Source: Sporolactobacillus sp. CQH2019
GTDB lineage: Bacteria > Bacillota > Bacilli > Bacillales > Sporolactobacillaceae
Direction: 5' to 3'
Assembly: GCF_028765345.1 (NCBI RefSeq)
Contig: NZ_JARAJZ010000001.1
Coordinates: 62,001-126,000 of the forward strand
DNA length: 64,000 nucleotides
This document shows positions 53,065-63,924 of the stretch, one piece after another. The notes beneath the pieces are model-generated. The model was given only the letters and a program-made list of their open reading frames with translations. It searched no databases and was not told the origin of the DNA. How positions within the stretch are numbered: position 1 is the first letter of the stretch; every line of letters begins with the position of its first letter. A program made the translations under genes and the position numbers.

Positions 53065-56000
53065 TCAGAAGAGGGAGAGCTGATTGGCATCGGGCATCCC
53101 TTCAAGGCATCCCTGGCCTTCAAGATATTCCAATACTGTTTTTGAAATTTTAGCCCGTTTCTGCAGGTCTTCCTTCGACAGAAACTCCCCTTCATCGCGC
53201 GCTTTGGCAATTGCTTTTGCCGCGTTTGTTCCGACGCCGGGAATCGCGTTAAAAGGCGGGATCAGCGTGCCGCCGTCGACGAGAAAACGGGTGGCATCCG
53301 AACGGTAAAGATCGACAGACTGAAAACTGAATCCGCGTTCGCACATTTCAAGTGCAACTTCCAGAACCGTCAGCAGGCTTTTTTCTTTAGGCAGCGCATC
53401 GTTTCCTTTCCTCCCGATTTCATCCATTTTTTCATTGATGGCCGCGGATCCCTGTTTCATGACATCGATATCAAAATCATCGGCTCTGACGGAGAAATAG
53501 GTCGCATAAAAGAGAATCGGATAATGTATCTTGAAGTAGGCAATGCGAAAAGCCATCAATACATAGGCTGTCGCATGAGCCTTCGGAAACATATATTTGA
53601 TCTTCAGACAAGAGTCCATATACCAGTCCGGCACGTTATTTTCTTTCATTTCGGCGATCCAATCGTCGTTCAGGCCTTTGCCCTTGCGGACGGATTCCAT
53701 GATTTTAAAGGCATGTGACGGTTCAAGCCCTTTATGCATCAGATCAATCATAATATCATCGCGGCAGGAGATGACATCTTTAAGGACGCAGGTGCCGTTA
53801 TCGATCAGAGGCTGGGCATTGCCGAGCCAGACATCGGTCCCGTGCGACAGCCCGGAAATCTGGACGAGTTCGGCGAACGTTGTCGGTTTGGTGTCCTCAA
53901 GCATTTGCCGGACAAAACGGGTGCCGAATTCGGGAATGCCGAGGGTTCCGGTTTTGCAGCGGATCTGCTCCGGCGTCACGCCGAGTGATTCCGTCGTGCT
54001 GAAAATTTTCATGACTTCCCGATCGTCGGTAGGAATTGTTTTCGGATTGATGCCGCTCAGGTCCTGCAGCATACGGATGACGGTCGGATCATCATGACCG
54101 AGAATGTCCAGTTTCAAAATATTATCATGAATCGAATGGAAATCAAAATGCGTCGTCTGCCAATCCGCCGTCCGGTCATCGGCCGGATACTGAACGGGTG
54201 TAAAATCATAGATTTCCATGTCCCGGGGAACGACGACAATGCCTCCCGGATGCTGGCCGGTCGTCCGTTTGGCGCCGGTACAGCCCGCAGCGAGCCGGTC
54301 GCGTTCAGCCCCCCGGAAACGGTCGCCCGTCTCCTCCTCGTAGCCCTTAACATAGCCGTATGCCGTTTTATCGGCGATCGTGCCGATCGTGCCGGCGCGA
54401 TAGACTTTATCTTCGCCAAACAGCACCTTTGTATAATTATGGGCAACCGGCTGGTAATCTCCGGAAAAGTTGAGGTCAATGTCCGGGACTTTGTCTCCCT
54501 TGAACCCGAGAAACGTTTCAAAAGGAATGTCGTGCCCGTCTTTTTTCATCGCCGTTCCGCATTCGGGACAATTCCGGTCGGGAAGGTCAAACCCGCAGGC
54601 AACCGATCCGTCGGTAAAAAATTCGACATGATGGCATTTAGGGCACAGATAGTGGGGCGGCAAAGGGTTCACTTCGGTAATCTCAAGCATCGTCGCAACA
54701 AGCGACGATCCGACCGAACCTCTCGAACCGACCAGATAGCCGTCGGACAGCGACTTTTTAACGAGCTTATGGGCAATCAGATAGATAACGGAAAATCCGT
54801 GGCCGATGATACTCTTCAATTCCTTCTCCAGTCTTTTTTCGACGATTTCGGGAAGCCGGTCGCCGTACAGAAAATGTGCCCGGCCGTAAGTCTTCTGTTT
54901 GACTTCCTCTTCCGCTCCGTCGATTGTCGGAGTATAGAGTTTGTCCTTCACCGGCATAACCTCGCCGATCGCGTCGGCAATCGCATTCGGATTGTCGACG
55001 ACAACTTTTCTCGCGTTCTCTTCGCCGAGAAAATTCATACATTCAAGCATCTCATCGGTCGTCCGAAAATGGACGTCGGGCTGTGTCTGGCGATTGAGCG
55101 GATTGCCGGCCTGGGAAGCGATCAGGATTTTCCGGTAGATTCTGTCATGCTCATCCAGATAATGCACATCACCGGTCGCTACCACCGGTTTATTCATCTT
55201 TTCGCCAAGCTTCACGAGCTTGATCATAACGTCTTTAAGGGCCAGTTCGTCGCGCACGATCCCCTTCTCGACAAGATGCATGTAGTTCGCGGGCGGCTGA
55301 ATCTCGATGTAGTCATAAAATGCAGCGATTTTTTCGGCCGCCTCCGCCGACTTCTGCATCATCGCTTCGAACAATTCACCCTTGTCGCAGCCCGATCCGA
55401 TGATCAGCCCTTCACGGTATTTGGCCAGAATCGAACGGGGAATTCTCGGCACACGGTAAAAATATTTCACATGAGCCAGCGAAACCAGTTTATAAAGGTT
55501 TTTCAGTCCGGTCTGGTTTTTTACGAGCAGGATGACATGCGACGGACGAATGCGGTCCATGTTGCCCTTGCCCAGATTATCGTTCAGCTGATCATGGTAG
55601 AGCATGCCCTTTGCTGCGGCATCCCGAAGCATTTTCCATGCAAGATAGCCGGTCGCCTCCGTATCGTAGATCGCCCGGTGGTGATGCGTCAGTTCAATGT
55701 TGAATGCCTTGCAGAGCGTGTCCAGTTTGTGGTTTTTAAAGCCCGGGTAAAGGAAGCGCCCGAGTTCAAGCGTGTCGATGACCGGATTGGCCGCTTCTTC
55801 ATGACCGAGTCTCTTATAGCCGTTGTTTAGAAATCCCATATCGAAAGTCGCATTATGGGCAACGAGGATGCTGTCGCCCGCGAACGTTCGGAAGGCTTCG
55901 ATCACTTCACCGTCGTCCGGTGCGTCTTTCAGCATCTCATCCGTAATACTCGTCAGTTCCGTAATTTTTCTGGAGAGCGGATGATGCGGATTGGCGAACT

Positions 56001-57369
56001 GATCGAATTTTTCAAGTACCTCACCGTTTTTCATCTTGACCGCCGCAAATTCGATGATCGTGTCATAGACGGCGGACAGCCCCGTTGTTTCAACATCGAA
56101 GACGACATACGTATCATCCGACAGCAGCCGGTGTGCTGTATTATAGGCAATCGGCACGCCGTCATCGATCAGGTTGGCCTCGACACCGTACAGCACTTTG
56201 ATCCCGTACTTTTTCCCTGCGGAATATGCTTCTGGAAAAGACTGGACGACGGCATGGTCCGTAATGGCGATAGCCCGATGGCCCCATTCCCCGGCCCGCT
56301 TGATCAGTGAGCCGGCCGTGACCACGGCATCCATCTGACTCATCACGGTGTGCGCGTGAAGTTCCACTCTTTTCTTTCCTTCAGGCGCCGTATCAAGCTT
56401 TTTATGAGGCGGAATTTCCTCTACATCATTGGCAATCATGACCAGATCGCGGGCAAAACTGTCATTCTGCACGCCGCCTCTGACCTTCACCCACATACCT
56501 TTCTTCAGATCCTGAAATTTTCCGGCATCCTCTTTATCCCTGGAAAAGATTTTGATCATCAGCGAATCCGTATAATCCGTTATTTTAAAGAGCAGCAGCG
56601 TTCGCCCGCTGCGCAGTTCACGTGTCTCTACGTCGAATATGTAACCTTGAATGGTCACCCGGCGCTCTTCATCCTGTATCGTCTCGATGGCAACCGGCTC
56701 ATCGTGTATCTCGTAGCCGATCTTAAACGGCCCCGCGGACGGCCCGTCGTCCGCAGCTTCCTCCGCTTTTTTTCTTTCCAGCATTGTCTGGACGACTTTC
56801 TGCCGGTCTTCTTCTTCACGCTTCTTCACGAAAGAATCATAGGTTTTTTCCTTATTCTCCTGATCGATTCTAGCGTCAAGCGTCAGCGGCGGAAACCCGC
56901 AGCCGCGCAGCTGTTCATTGACCGCATGCGGCAATTTCCGTTTGATCAAACCCGCTTCCGTTTCATTCGAAACGGAAAAACAGAGCTGCTTTCCGTTTAA
57001 ATGCGGGTTTTGTCCGGAGAGACATCTCTTCAATGAAGGAAAAGCTGCCAGGAGATGTGCGCAGACCGCCGGCCAGTACTCTTCAAACGACTCCCCGATG
57101 CCTTCTTCAGTCCGCGCCTGTACGGAAAAACCGACACTGCTGACGATAGATTGAAAGTGTTTTTTAAGCTGTGTACCGAGCCATTCAAAAATGTGGCGGG
57201 GCAGCACACGCTCGACAATGAAATCAAAGTGCCAGCGGCGTTCTTCCTTATATACGGTCAGTTTTCCGATTTCCCCGCGGCTGAAATAGCTGTTCATCCA
57301 GTCTTCAGGAGCTTCGATTTGCTGCATCAGAAGGGTCCAGCGTGCCGATTTGGATAGAGGCTCAGTCAT
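53065..57369 (-). CDS. polC: DNA polymerase III alpha subunit, PolC type
   Basis: Main replicative polymerase of low-GC Gram-positives. Order of domains: N-terminal and OB-fold regions, PHP domain with [15 protein letters not shown] near residue 335, an inserted 3'-5' proofreading exonuclease ([20 protein letters not shown] near 425, ending near 600), the rest of PHP, and palm/fingers with [20 protein letters not shown], a zinc-binding CPKCHH ... CPECGT, and [15 protein letters not shown] (catalytic Asp pair). Start ATG 57369 follows AAAGGAG, 1434 residues versus 1437 in B. subtilis. Confidence 0.99.
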   Translation of the reverse strand: MTEPLSKSARWTLLMQQIEAPEDWMNSYFSRGEIGKLTVYKEERRWHFDFIVERVLPRHIFEWLGTQLKKHFQSIVSSVGFSVQARTEEGIGESFEEYWPAVCAHLLAAFPSLKRCLSGQNPHLNGKQLCFSVSNETEAGLIKRKLPHAVNEQLRGCGFPPLTLDARIDQENKEKTYDSFVKKREEEDRQKVVQTMLERKKAEEAADDGPSAGPFKIGYEIHDEPVAIETIQDEERRVTIQGYIFDVETRELRSGRTLLLFKITDYTDSLMIKIFSRDKEDAGKFQDLKKGMWVKVRGGVQNDSFARDLVMIANDVEEIPPHKKLDTAPEGKKRVELHAHTVMSQMDAVVTAGSLIKRAGEWGHRAIAITDHAVVQSFPEAYSAGKKYGIKVLYGVEANLIDDGVPIAYNTAHRLLSDDTYVVFDVETTGLSAVYDTIIEFAAVKMKNGEVLEKFDQFANPHHPLSRKITELTSITDEMLKDAPDDGEVIEAFRTFAGDSILVAHNATFDMGFLNNGYKRLGHEEAANPVIDTLELGRFLYPGFKNHKLDTLCKAFNIELTHHHRAIYDTEATGYLAWKMLRDAAAKGMLYHDQLNDNLGKGNMDRIRPSHVILLVKNQTGLKNLYKLVSLAHVKYFYRVPRIPRSILAKYREGLIIGSGCDKGELFEAMMQKSAEAAEKIAAFYDYIEIQPPANYMHLVEKGIVRDELALKDVMIKLVKLGEKMNKPVVATGDVHYLDEHDRIYRKILIASQAGNPLNRQTQPDVHFRTTDEMLECMNFLGEENARKVVVDNPNAIADAIGEVMPVKDKLYTPTIDGAEEEVKQKTYGRAHFLYGDRLPEIVEKRLEKELKSIIGHGFSVIYLIAHKLVKKSLSDGYLVGSRGSVGSSLVATMLEITEVNPLPPHYLCPKCHHVEFFTDGSVACGFDLPDRNCPECGTAMKKDGHDIPFETFLGFKGDKVPDIDLNFSGDYQPVAHNYTKVLFGEDKVYRAGTIGTIADKTAYGYVKGYEEETGDRFRGAERDRLAAGCTGAKRTTGQHPGGIVVVPRDMEIYDFTPVQYPADDRTADWQTTHFDFHSIHDNILKLDILGHDDPTVIRMLQDLSGINPKTIPTDDREVMKIFSTTESLGVTPEQIRCKTGTLGIPEFGTRFVRQMLEDTKPTTFAELVQISGLSHGTDVWLGNAQPLIDNGTCVLKDVISCRDDIMIDLMHKGLEPSHAFKIMESVRKGKGLNDDWIAEMKENNVPDWYMDSCLKIKYMFPKAHATAYVLMAFRIAYFKIHYPILFYATYFSVRADDFDIDVMKQGSAAINEKMDEIGRKGNDALPKEKSLLTVLEVALEMCERGFSFQSVDLYRSDATRFLVDGGTLIPPFNAIPGVGTNAAKAIAKARDEGEFLSKEDLQKRAKISKTVLEYLEGQGCLEGMPDANQLSLF

Positions 57370-57457
57370 TTCATGATCTCCTTTCGCTATGATTCTATTA
57401 TAATGCACATCCGGCCGCAGCTGATCGGCCACTTGAGACAGAAACGGAGAAATCGTA

Positions 57458-57495
57458 AAAAAGAAAAGGGAGCTGCGTATGCTGCCGGGCTCCCT
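57458..57495 (-). terminator. Terminator after proS
   Basis: Minus strand AGGGAGC-loop-GCTCCCT then TTTCTTTTTT, between proS and polC. Confidence 0.85.
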
Positions 57496-57514
57496 CTGCC
57501 AAATAAATCATCGA

Positions 57515-59161
57515 TTAATTCCGTTCACTCAGTAACTCCGAAACAGCCTGTTCAAGTCCGTCCGTGTCTGTTTCGACCCGCTTCTTCTCCCTGCGGCCCG
57601 CAACTTCGACGATACGGTCAGCCGCTTTCTTGCCGACAATGACCTGTACAGGGCAGCCGATCAGATCGCTGTCGGCAAACTTGACACCCGCACGCTCTTT
57701 CCGATCGTCCCAGAGCACGTCAAAACCTTTGTCCTGAAGGTCGTGATAGAGTTTGTCCGACAGGGAAAGCTGATCCCCGTTCTTCGGATTAACGGTAATC
57801 AGGTGGATCGTAAACGGGGCAAGCGACTGCGGCCAGATCAGCCCGTCCCCGTCATGATACTGTTCGCAGACCGCCGAAAGCGTCCGTGAAATGCCGATTC
57901 CGTAGCATCCCATAATCAGCGGCTGATTCTTCCCTTCCGAATCAAGAAACAGGGCATTCATCGACTCGGAATATTTCGTCCCGAGTTTAAATACCTGCCC
58001 GATTTCGATCCCCTTTGCGAATTTGATCGTTCCTTTGCCGTCCGGCGAAGGATCGCCCTCCTTAATGAAACGGAGATCAAAAAAGTTCTCAATGCTCAGG
58101 TCGCGCTCGGGATCGATATGCAGATAGGAACAATCTTCCCTTTCACTGTACAAAACAGCCCGAGTCAGCGATTTCAGCCCATTGTCGGCCAGAATTTTTA
58201 CGCCCGCTCCGGGATGAAGCGCGTCCGCTTTGTGCGGCGGATCGAGCGATTCGATCCAGTCTGTTCCCAGGGCATTCTTCACCTTAACATCATTGACTTC
58301 ATCGCCGATCCGCAAGAAAACAAGAACGGTTGCCGAGCGGGTCTTAAACCATTCGGCCTTTATCCGATCATTGTCGTCTGCGTCCGCCCTGCCCGCTTTT
58401 CTTTCAAGGGGCAGGCTGCCGGCAGCCCTTTTTTGCTCCCGGTCGACGACTTGAGCCATTTCCAGATTGGCTGCGTAATCCGAACGGTCCGAATAAGCAA
58501 TGGTGTCCTCTCCGATTTCAGCGAGCGCCTGAAATTCATGTGTGTCCTTCCCGCCCATGGCTCCCGAATCGGCGAGGACGGCTCTGTACTTCAGCCCGCA
58601 GCGGTCAAAGACGCGGCAGTAGGCCTGGAAAATAAGCCGATACGCTTCGTCCAGGCTTTCTTCCGTCGCATGAAAGGAATAGGCATCCTTCATAATAAAT
58701 TCTCTTCCGCGCAGCAAACCGAAGCGCGGCCTTTTTTCGTCCCTGTATTTTGTCTGAATCTGATAAAGAATGACAGGCAGTTTCTTATAAGAATTAAGCG
58801 TATCGCGCACCAGGCTTGTGATCAGCTCTTCTCCTGTCGCCCCGAGAGCGAAATAACGCCCGTGCCGGTCTTTCAGCCGCATCAGTTCCGGTCCGTAGAC
58901 GTCCCAGCGGCCGGATTCATGCCAGAGTTCGGCAGGCTGCATCGCCGGCATCAGCAGTTCCTGCGCGCCGGCCCGGTCCATCTCTTCCCGGACAATCGCC
59001 TCAATCTTTTTAATGACTTTATACCCGAGCGGCAGGTAGGAATAGACTCCCGCCGCATTCTGCCTGATGAAACCGCCGCGCAAAAGCAGGCGATGGCTGG
59101 CGGATTCGGCATCTGCCGGCACTTCCTTCAATGTCGGGATAAACATTCGGCTCTGTCTCAT
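57515..59161 (-). CDS. proS: Prolyl-tRNA synthetase with shortened editing domain
   Basis: Charges tRNA-Pro; the class II core shows GFIRQNAAGVYSYLPLGYKV, RFGLLRGREFIMKDAYSFH and GCYGIGISRT, with the anticodon-binding domain at the C-terminus. The insertion (INS) domain, about residues 225-355, is present but shorter than usual: the normal HTP segment and following helix are replaced by a short charged stretch, and the GPVG loop is missing. This makes the protein 548 residues, about 15 fewer than typical. Start ATG 59161 (MRQSRMFIPTLKE) follows GGGGTG. Next to rasP, as in B. subtilis. Confidence 0.95.
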   Translation of the reverse strand: MRQSRMFIPTLKEVPADAESASHRLLLRGGFIRQNAAGVYSYLPLGYKVIKKIEAIVREEMDRAGAQELLMPAMQPAELWHESGRWDVYGPELMRLKDRHGRYFALGATGEELITSLVRDTLNSYKKLPVILYQIQTKYRDEKRPRFGLLRGREFIMKDAYSFHATEESLDEAYRLIFQAYCRVFDRCGLKYRAVLADSGAMGGKDTHEFQALAEIGEDTIAYSDRSDYAANLEMAQVVDREQKRAAGSLPLERKAGRADADDNDRIKAEWFKTRSATVLVFLRIGDEVNDVKVKNALGTDWIESLDPPHKADALHPGAGVKILADNGLKSLTRAVLYSEREDCSYLHIDPERDLSIENFFDLRFIKEGDPSPDGKGTIKFAKGIEIGQVFKLGTKYSESMNALFLDSEGKNQPLIMGCYGIGISRTLSAVCEQYHDGDGLIWPQSLAPFTIHLITVNPKNGDQLSLSDKLYHDLQDKGFDVLWDDRKERAGVKFADSDLIGCPVQVIVGKKAADRIVEVAGRREKKRVETDTDGLEQAVSELLSERN

Positions 59162-59191
59162 GTATCGCACCCCATACTGTATGATAACTGT

Positions 59192-60451
59192 CTAACGCAA
59201 AAATAAATTCTGTATATCGTTCCATGTAACAAGTATCATCAAAAGCATTAAAAAAGCGAAACCGATGAAGTGAACAAACGCTTCTTTCTGCGGTTCGACC
59301 GGCTTCCCCCGAAGCGCCTCGACGATCAGGAACAGCAGCCGGCCGCCGTCCAGAGCGGGAAGCGGCAGCAGGTTAATAACCGCCAGGTTGACGCTGAGAA
59401 ACGCCGTCCAGTTCAGAATGATAAGGAACCCTTGGGAAACGACCTGCCCCGTGGCTTTATAAATACCGACGGGTCCGGCCAGCTGATTGAGATTAAATCC
59501 GCCGGTGATCATCATTTTCAGCGCGCTCAGTTCCATCTGGATCCAGTAGACCGTCTGCGTCACGCCGCCCTCAAGAGAAGCAACGAGGGAGTGATGCGTC
59601 GGCGCGTATACGCCGATAAACCCTTCCATGCCCTTTTCCGCCTTACGCTGATCGGACACAACACTGATGTTGCGGATTTTCCCGGCCCGGTCCACGGTAA
59701 ATGTCATCTTTTCTTTAGGGTGGGCGCTGATGTAGTTCATGATCGACTGCCAGCTGCCCATTTTCTGATGATTGATCTGAAGGACCCGGTCATTCGCCTG
59801 CAGTCCGGCCTTTTGTGCGGGATAGCCCGCAATCGTATTCCCGAGAAGCGGGGAATTGGAAGGCACCCCCTGAATGCTGAAGTAGATAATGAAAATAATC
59901 ACGGCCAGTACAAGATTCATAAACGGGCCGGCAAAAATGGTAAGAAAGCGTGCCAAAAGCGGTTGTGAGGCGAACTGTCTGTCCAGCGGCGCAATCTGAA
60001 AATCCTGATCATCAACTACATAGGTTGCCTGGCGATCCAGGTCATAATGAACGATCGGTCCGTCTTCTTCCTCGTAACCGGAAATAAACAGATCCTTTTC
60101 CAGATCACAATGTTCCACAGTCAGAAATCGCGCGTCTGCATATTTTTCAAGATGATTCGTCACGATTCTCGTGACCCGGCCCCTTGAATCAAAAAACAGG
60201 CCGACACTTTGTCCCGGCTTGATTTCAACTATTTCGGGATCCTCTCCGGCCATCCGCACATAGCCGCCGATCGGAAGAAGCCGCACGGTATAAACCGTTT
60301 CTCCCTTTTTTATCGCGAAAATTTTCGGCCCGAAACCAATCGCAAATTCGCGGCAGAGAATGCCGGATCGCTTGGCAACAAACAAATGGCCGAGTTCATG
60401 AATGGAAACGAGCAGTCCGAAAATCAGAACAACGACGATCAAAGTTTCCAC
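59192..60451 (-). CDS. rasP: Site-2 intramembrane protease RasP (RseP)
   Basis: Zinc metalloprotease cleaving anti-sigma factors and signal-peptide remnants in the membrane. The 419-residue protein has HELGH in the first helix, PDZ domain (about 200-290), and the second metal site in NLLPLPALDGGRLLFLIVEA. GTG 60451 is preferred, spaced 9 nt after AGAGGTG; GTG 60463 lies on that site. Between dxr and proS, the standard order. Confidence 0.96.
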   Translation of the reverse strand: METLIVVVLIFGLLVSIHELGHLFVAKRSGILCREFAIGFGPKIFAIKKGETVYTVRLLPIGGYVRMAGEDPEIVEIKPGQSVGLFFDSRGRVTRIVTNHLEKYADARFLTVEHCDLEKDLFISGYEEEDGPIVHYDLDRQATYVVDDQDFQIAPLDRQFASQPLLARFLTIFAGPFMNLVLAVIIFIIYFSIQGVPSNSPLLGNTIAGYPAQKAGLQANDRVLQINHQKMGSWQSIMNYISAHPKEKMTFTVDRAGKIRNISVVSDQRKAEKGMEGFIGVYAPTHHSLVASLEGGVTQTVYWIQMELSALKMMITGGFNLNQLAGPVGIYKATGQVVSQGFLIILNWTAFLSVNLAVINLLPLPALDGGRLLFLIVEALRGKPVEPQKEAFVHFIGFAFLMLLMILVTWNDIQNLFLR

Positions 60452-60474
60452 AATGTCTTCCACCTCTTTCGCGG

Positions 60475-61632
60475 TTATTTTTTGCGGATCTGCGAACGGA
60501 CAAACGCGCGGGCAAGCCGGTCTGCCTCTTCAATCGCTTCGAGACCCGGCTCGCGCTCCGGCTGATGATGCTCAAGCGCCGCTTCAACCAGCGGCTCAAT
60601 CTCCAAAAAAGGAATTTCTCCGCTGAGGAAAGCCTGCACGGCCACTTCGTTTGCTGCATTCAGTACGGCAGGCATCGTTCCGCCGGCTTTTCCTGCGGCG
60701 TAGGCCAGGGAAACGGCGGGAAATCTTTGTCTGTCCAACTTTTGAAAATGAAGCGTTCCTATTTCCCATAAGTTTAACCTTTTTGTCTGTTTGAGTTCAA
60801 GTCTTTTAGGATAAGTGAGCGCATACTGGATCGGGACGAGCATGCTCGGCAGCCCGAGCTGAGCAATGACACTGTGATCAGCATATTCAACCAGAGAATG
60901 AATAATACTTTCTCTGTGGACGACGATATCAATCCGATCGTACGGCACTTGAAAAAGCCAGTGTGCCTCGATCACTTCCAGGCCCTTATTCAGCAACGTC
61001 GCCGAATCGACCGTAATCTTTGCACCCATCGACCAGTTCGGATGCTTTAGTGCATCGGCGACCGTGACGTCCTTCAGTTCTTCCCGCGTCCTGTCGCGGA
61101 AACTGCCGCCCGACGCTGTCAGGATCAGCCGGGAAAGAGCCGTACGGTCCTGTCCCTGCAGCGACTGGAAAATGGCGGAGTGCTCACTGTCGATAGGAAT
61201 GATGGAAACACCCGCTTTCTTAGCCTGCTCCATGACAAGATGCCCCGCGGTCACCAGTGTCTCTTTATTGGCCAGCCCGATCTTTTTCCCCGCCTCGATT
61301 GCGGCGAGAGTCGGTTCAAGTCCTATGCTGCCGAGCACGGCATTGACAAGCATGTCGCTGTCCGCGAAAGCCGCCGCCTCGATCATCCCTTCAGGTCCGT
61401 AAACGATCTTTTCCCGGCCCCCGCGCTCAACTTTCAGCCGTTCGGCAATCTGCCTGTTTTTCACGGCAACCAGTCTGGGCTTGAACTCATCGATCAGCGG
61501 CAGCGCTTTTTCAATATTCTCGCCAAAAGCCATGGCGGCCACTGCAAAATGTTCCGGATGCTCGCGAATCACCGCAAGCGTCTGCGTCCCTACCGATCCG
61601 GTTGCCCCCAGTAAACTGATCCGCTTCAACAC
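60475..61632 (-). CDS. dxr: 1-deoxy-D-xylulose 5-phosphate reductoisomerase
   Basis: Second enzyme of the MEP isoprenoid pathway, forming 2-C-methylerythritol 4-phosphate with NADPH. NADPH loop [13 protein letters not shown], active-site [16 protein letters not shown], and ASGGSFRD and [20 protein letters not shown]. The product pathway supplies undecaprenyl phosphate through UppS, encoded two genes upstream. Start GTG 61632 or TTG 61629; 385 residues. Confidence 0.97.
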   Translation of the reverse strand: MLKRISLLGATGSVGTQTLAVIREHPEHFAVAAMAFGENIEKALPLIDEFKPRLVAVKNRQIAERLKVERGGREKIVYGPEGMIEAAAFADSDMLVNAVLGSIGLEPTLAAIEAGKKIGLANKETLVTAGHLVMEQAKKAGVSIIPIDSEHSAIFQSLQGQDRTALSRLILTASGGSFRDRTREELKDVTVADALKHPNWSMGAKITVDSATLLNKGLEVIEAHWLFQVPYDRIDIVVHRESIIHSLVEYADHSVIAQLGLPSMLVPIQYALTYPKRLELKQTKRLNLWEIGTLHFQKLDRQRFPAVSLAYAAGKAGGTMPAVLNAANEVAVQAFLSGEIPFLEIEPLVEAALEHHQPEREPGLEAIEEADRLARAFVRSQIRKK

Positions 61633-61644
61633 CGATCCCTCTTT

Positions 61645-62439
61645 TCAGTTAATAACTCCAATCAAATATAAAATCGGCAGAACGAAAATCAGACTGTCGA
61701 ATCGATCAAGCAATCCGCCATGGCCCGGAAGGATTTTTCCCGAATCTTTAACGCCGAAATGGCGTTTCAGTGCGGACTCTCCCAAATCGCCCAGCTGACC
61801 GAAAGCCGATATAAGCAAAGTGACGAGAAGGTATAACCCCCACGATGGAAAAATCGGTTCACGCAGGATGAGCCGGAAAAGGACGGCGACGATCAAAGCC
61901 GTAATCAGCGCACCGGCTGCTCCTTCTTTGGTCTTGTTCGGGCTGATTTCCGGAGCAAGCTTGCGCCTGCCCCACTTTCTGCCGATAAAATAAGCGCCGC
62001 TGTCCGATGCCCAGATGATGATCAGCACAAACAAAGAAAGGGCGAAGCTGCCGAGCCTCGCCCGGACAAGCAAATGATAAGAAAATCCTATGTAAAAAAC
62101 CGACATCAGGAGATAGGCAGCCTGTTGAAAATGAAAACGATTTTTTAGAAAGACAGTTGCACCGATCAGCAGCAGCATCAGAACCGCCAGTAACTTAATG
62201 AGCAGAAGATTAAATGCATCTTCCGAGGGAAAAAACGTAGCAAGGACGATCGCGGCCACGCAAACCGCTCCGAGTAAGACTTCCGGAGAGAACAAGGAAA
62301 GCTTGTCCATTGCCGCCAGTTCCATATAGCAGATCACGGCAATCACAGCGGACAGGAGTGCAAACGGGACGGATCCGACGGCCAGGATTGCAATAAAAAG
62401 TCCACCGCCCAGGATCGCCGTAATCACTCTCTGCTTCAT
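61645..62439 (-). CDS. cdsA: Phosphatidate cytidylyltransferase
   Basis: Makes CDP-diacylglycerol, the substrate of PgsA. The 264-residue membrane protein has about eight helices and the C-terminal signature around LGESALKRHFGVKDSGKILP and GHGGLLDRFDSL, after SDSGAYFIGRKWGRRKL and SPNKTKEGAAG. Its ATG overlaps the uppS stop by 4 nt. Confidence 0.97.
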   Translation of the reverse strand: MKQRVITAILGGGLFIAILAVGSVPFALLSAVIAVICYMELAAMDKLSLFSPEVLLGAVCVAAIVLATFFPSEDAFNLLLIKLLAVLMLLLIGATVFLKNRFHFQQAAYLLMSVFYIGFSYHLLVRARLGSFALSLFVLIIIWASDSGAYFIGRKWGRRKLAPEISPNKTKEGAAGALITALIVAVLFRLILREPIFPSWGLYLLVTLLISAFGQLGDLGESALKRHFGVKDSGKILPGHGGLLDRFDSLIFVLPILYLIGVIN

Positions 62440-63227
62440 CGCTTCTCGCTCCCTTTTTCCTCAATCCCCCCGTATCGCCGCTGTCTCGTTGCAAATTCCC
62501 GAACAGCTTCCTGGAGGTTCTCTTCATCAAAATCCGGCCAATAAACATCGGTAAAAAACAGCTCCGTGTAGGCAAGCTGCCAGAGCATGAAATTACTGAG
62601 ACGGACCTCGCCGCCCGTTCGGATCAGCAGATCGGGGTCGGGCAGAGAATGGCTCAGCAGATAGCCGGACAGCACTTCTTCGTCGATATTTTCCCGATCC
62701 AGCTTGTTCAGCTGAACATCGCGAATCAGGGCCTTCACTGCACCGACAATTTCCGAATGGCTGCCGTAGTTGAGAGCAAAGTTCAAAATCAGCCCGTCAT
62801 TATTTCTTGTCTCGTTTACAGCCCGGTCGACGGCTCTCATGGTGTGGGACGGGATACGCGACATATCTCCCATCATGCGGACCTGTACGTTATTTTCAAC
62901 TAATTCAGCAAGGTAAGAGTTGAGAAATTGCTCGGGAAGCTTCATCAGAAATTCCACTTCCGTTTTCGGCCGTTTCCAGTTTTCAGTGGAAAAAGCAAAA
63001 AGCGTGAGCACCTTAATGCCTAATCGGTTCGCTTCATTTGTCACTTTCTTGACAGTTTTTAATGCTTCCCGGTGTCCGGCAATTCTCGGCAGGCCTCTTC
63101 TCTGAGCCCATCGTCCGTTTCCGTCCATGATAATGGCAACGTGCGCCGGAATTTTTTGCAGGCTGTCGGGAAGCTGTTCCTGTTTGCCCGCTTTCCCTGT
63201 CCTAGTTAAGGAAAATTTCTCAAACAT
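62436..63227 (-). CDS. uppS: Undecaprenyl diphosphate synthase
   Basis: cis-Prenyltransferase building the C55 lipid carrier of cell-wall synthesis. Motifs: VAIIMDGNGRWAQRRGLPRI (catalytic Asp), LFAFSTENWKRP, NFALNYGSHSEI and DLLIRTGGEVRLSNFMLWQL. ATG 63227 is taken as start (263 residues), with GGGGG upstream; the frame is open 18 codons further. Confidence 0.97.
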   Translation of the reverse strand: MFEKFSLTRTGKAGKQEQLPDSLQKIPAHVAIIMDGNGRWAQRRGLPRIAGHREALKTVKKVTNEANRLGIKVLTLFAFSTENWKRPKTEVEFLMKLPEQFLNSYLAELVENNVQVRMMGDMSRIPSHTMRAVDRAVNETRNNDGLILNFALNYGSHSEIVGAVKALIRDVQLNKLDRENIDEEVLSGYLLSHSLPDPDLLIRTGGEVRLSNFMLWQLAYTELFFTDVYWPDFDEENLQEAVREFATRQRRYGGIEEKGSEKR

Positions 63228-63360
63228 CCTCTTTCCCCCATTGTCGATGCTGAATGAAGACAGCAGGATCTTACGGCGCATCAGTCAGCAGTCAATCATT
63301 CTGATTCTTCACTAATCCCGGATGTGTGAAAGAGAACATCCGCGTGATTCGCAGCGCCGT

Positions 63361-63921
63361 CTAAATATCCATTATTTCCTTTTCCTTATCGGCTGAAATC
63401 ATGTCGATTTTTTTTATTGTCCCATCGGTCAGCTTCTGAACGTTTTCTTCAGCGTCACGAACATCGTCCTTGGTCAATTCATTGTTCTTCTCCATCTTTT
63501 TCAATTGATCATTCGCATCGCGGCGCACGTTTCGGACGGCAACCTTGGCTTCTTCAGCAATCTTTTTAACAAGTTTTACGAGTTCCGCGCGTCTTTCTTC
63601 CGTAAGCAGAGGGATGGCAATGCGGATGACCGTCCCGTCGTTTGTCGGCGTAATACCTAAGTCCGATTTCAGTATACCCCGTTCAATATCCGCCATGGCC
63701 GTACGATCGTATGGCTGGACAACGAGCAGCCGGGCTTCCGGCGCAGTAATGGCGGCAATTTGTCTCAGCGGCGTTTCCGCACCGTAATACTCAACGGTCA
63801 CTTTATTTAAAATCGACGGATTGGCGCGTCCGGCACGAATCGTCACCAATTCGCGCTGAAACGATTTCACCGCTTTCTCCATGCGTTCCTTTGTTTCTTT
63901 CAGAATATCGTCCTGAGCCAT
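63361..63921 (-). CDS. frr: Ribosome recycling factor
   Basis: Splits post-termination ribosomes with EF-G. The 186-residue protein contains [40 protein letters not shown] and [20 protein letters not shown]. It follows pyrH by 3 bp, with its ribosome site (GGGGAGA) inside the pyrH end. Confidence 0.98.
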   Translation of the reverse strand: MAQDDILKETKERMEKAVKSFQRELVTIRAGRANPSILNKVTVEYYGAETPLRQIAAITAPEARLLVVQPYDRTAMADIERGILKSDLGITPTNDGTVIRIAIPLLTEERRAELVKLVKKIAEEAKVAVRNVRRDANDQLKKMEKNNELTKDDVRDAEENVQKLTDGTIKKIDMISADKEKEIMDI

Positions 63922-63924
63922 TGA

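Noticed and set aside
54094-55830. 578-codon plus-strand frame antisense to polC
   Set aside because: Shadow of polC; no recognisable domain.
59162-59191. T-box leader before proS
   Set aside because: Only 30 bp separate rasP and proS, with no room for a T-box.
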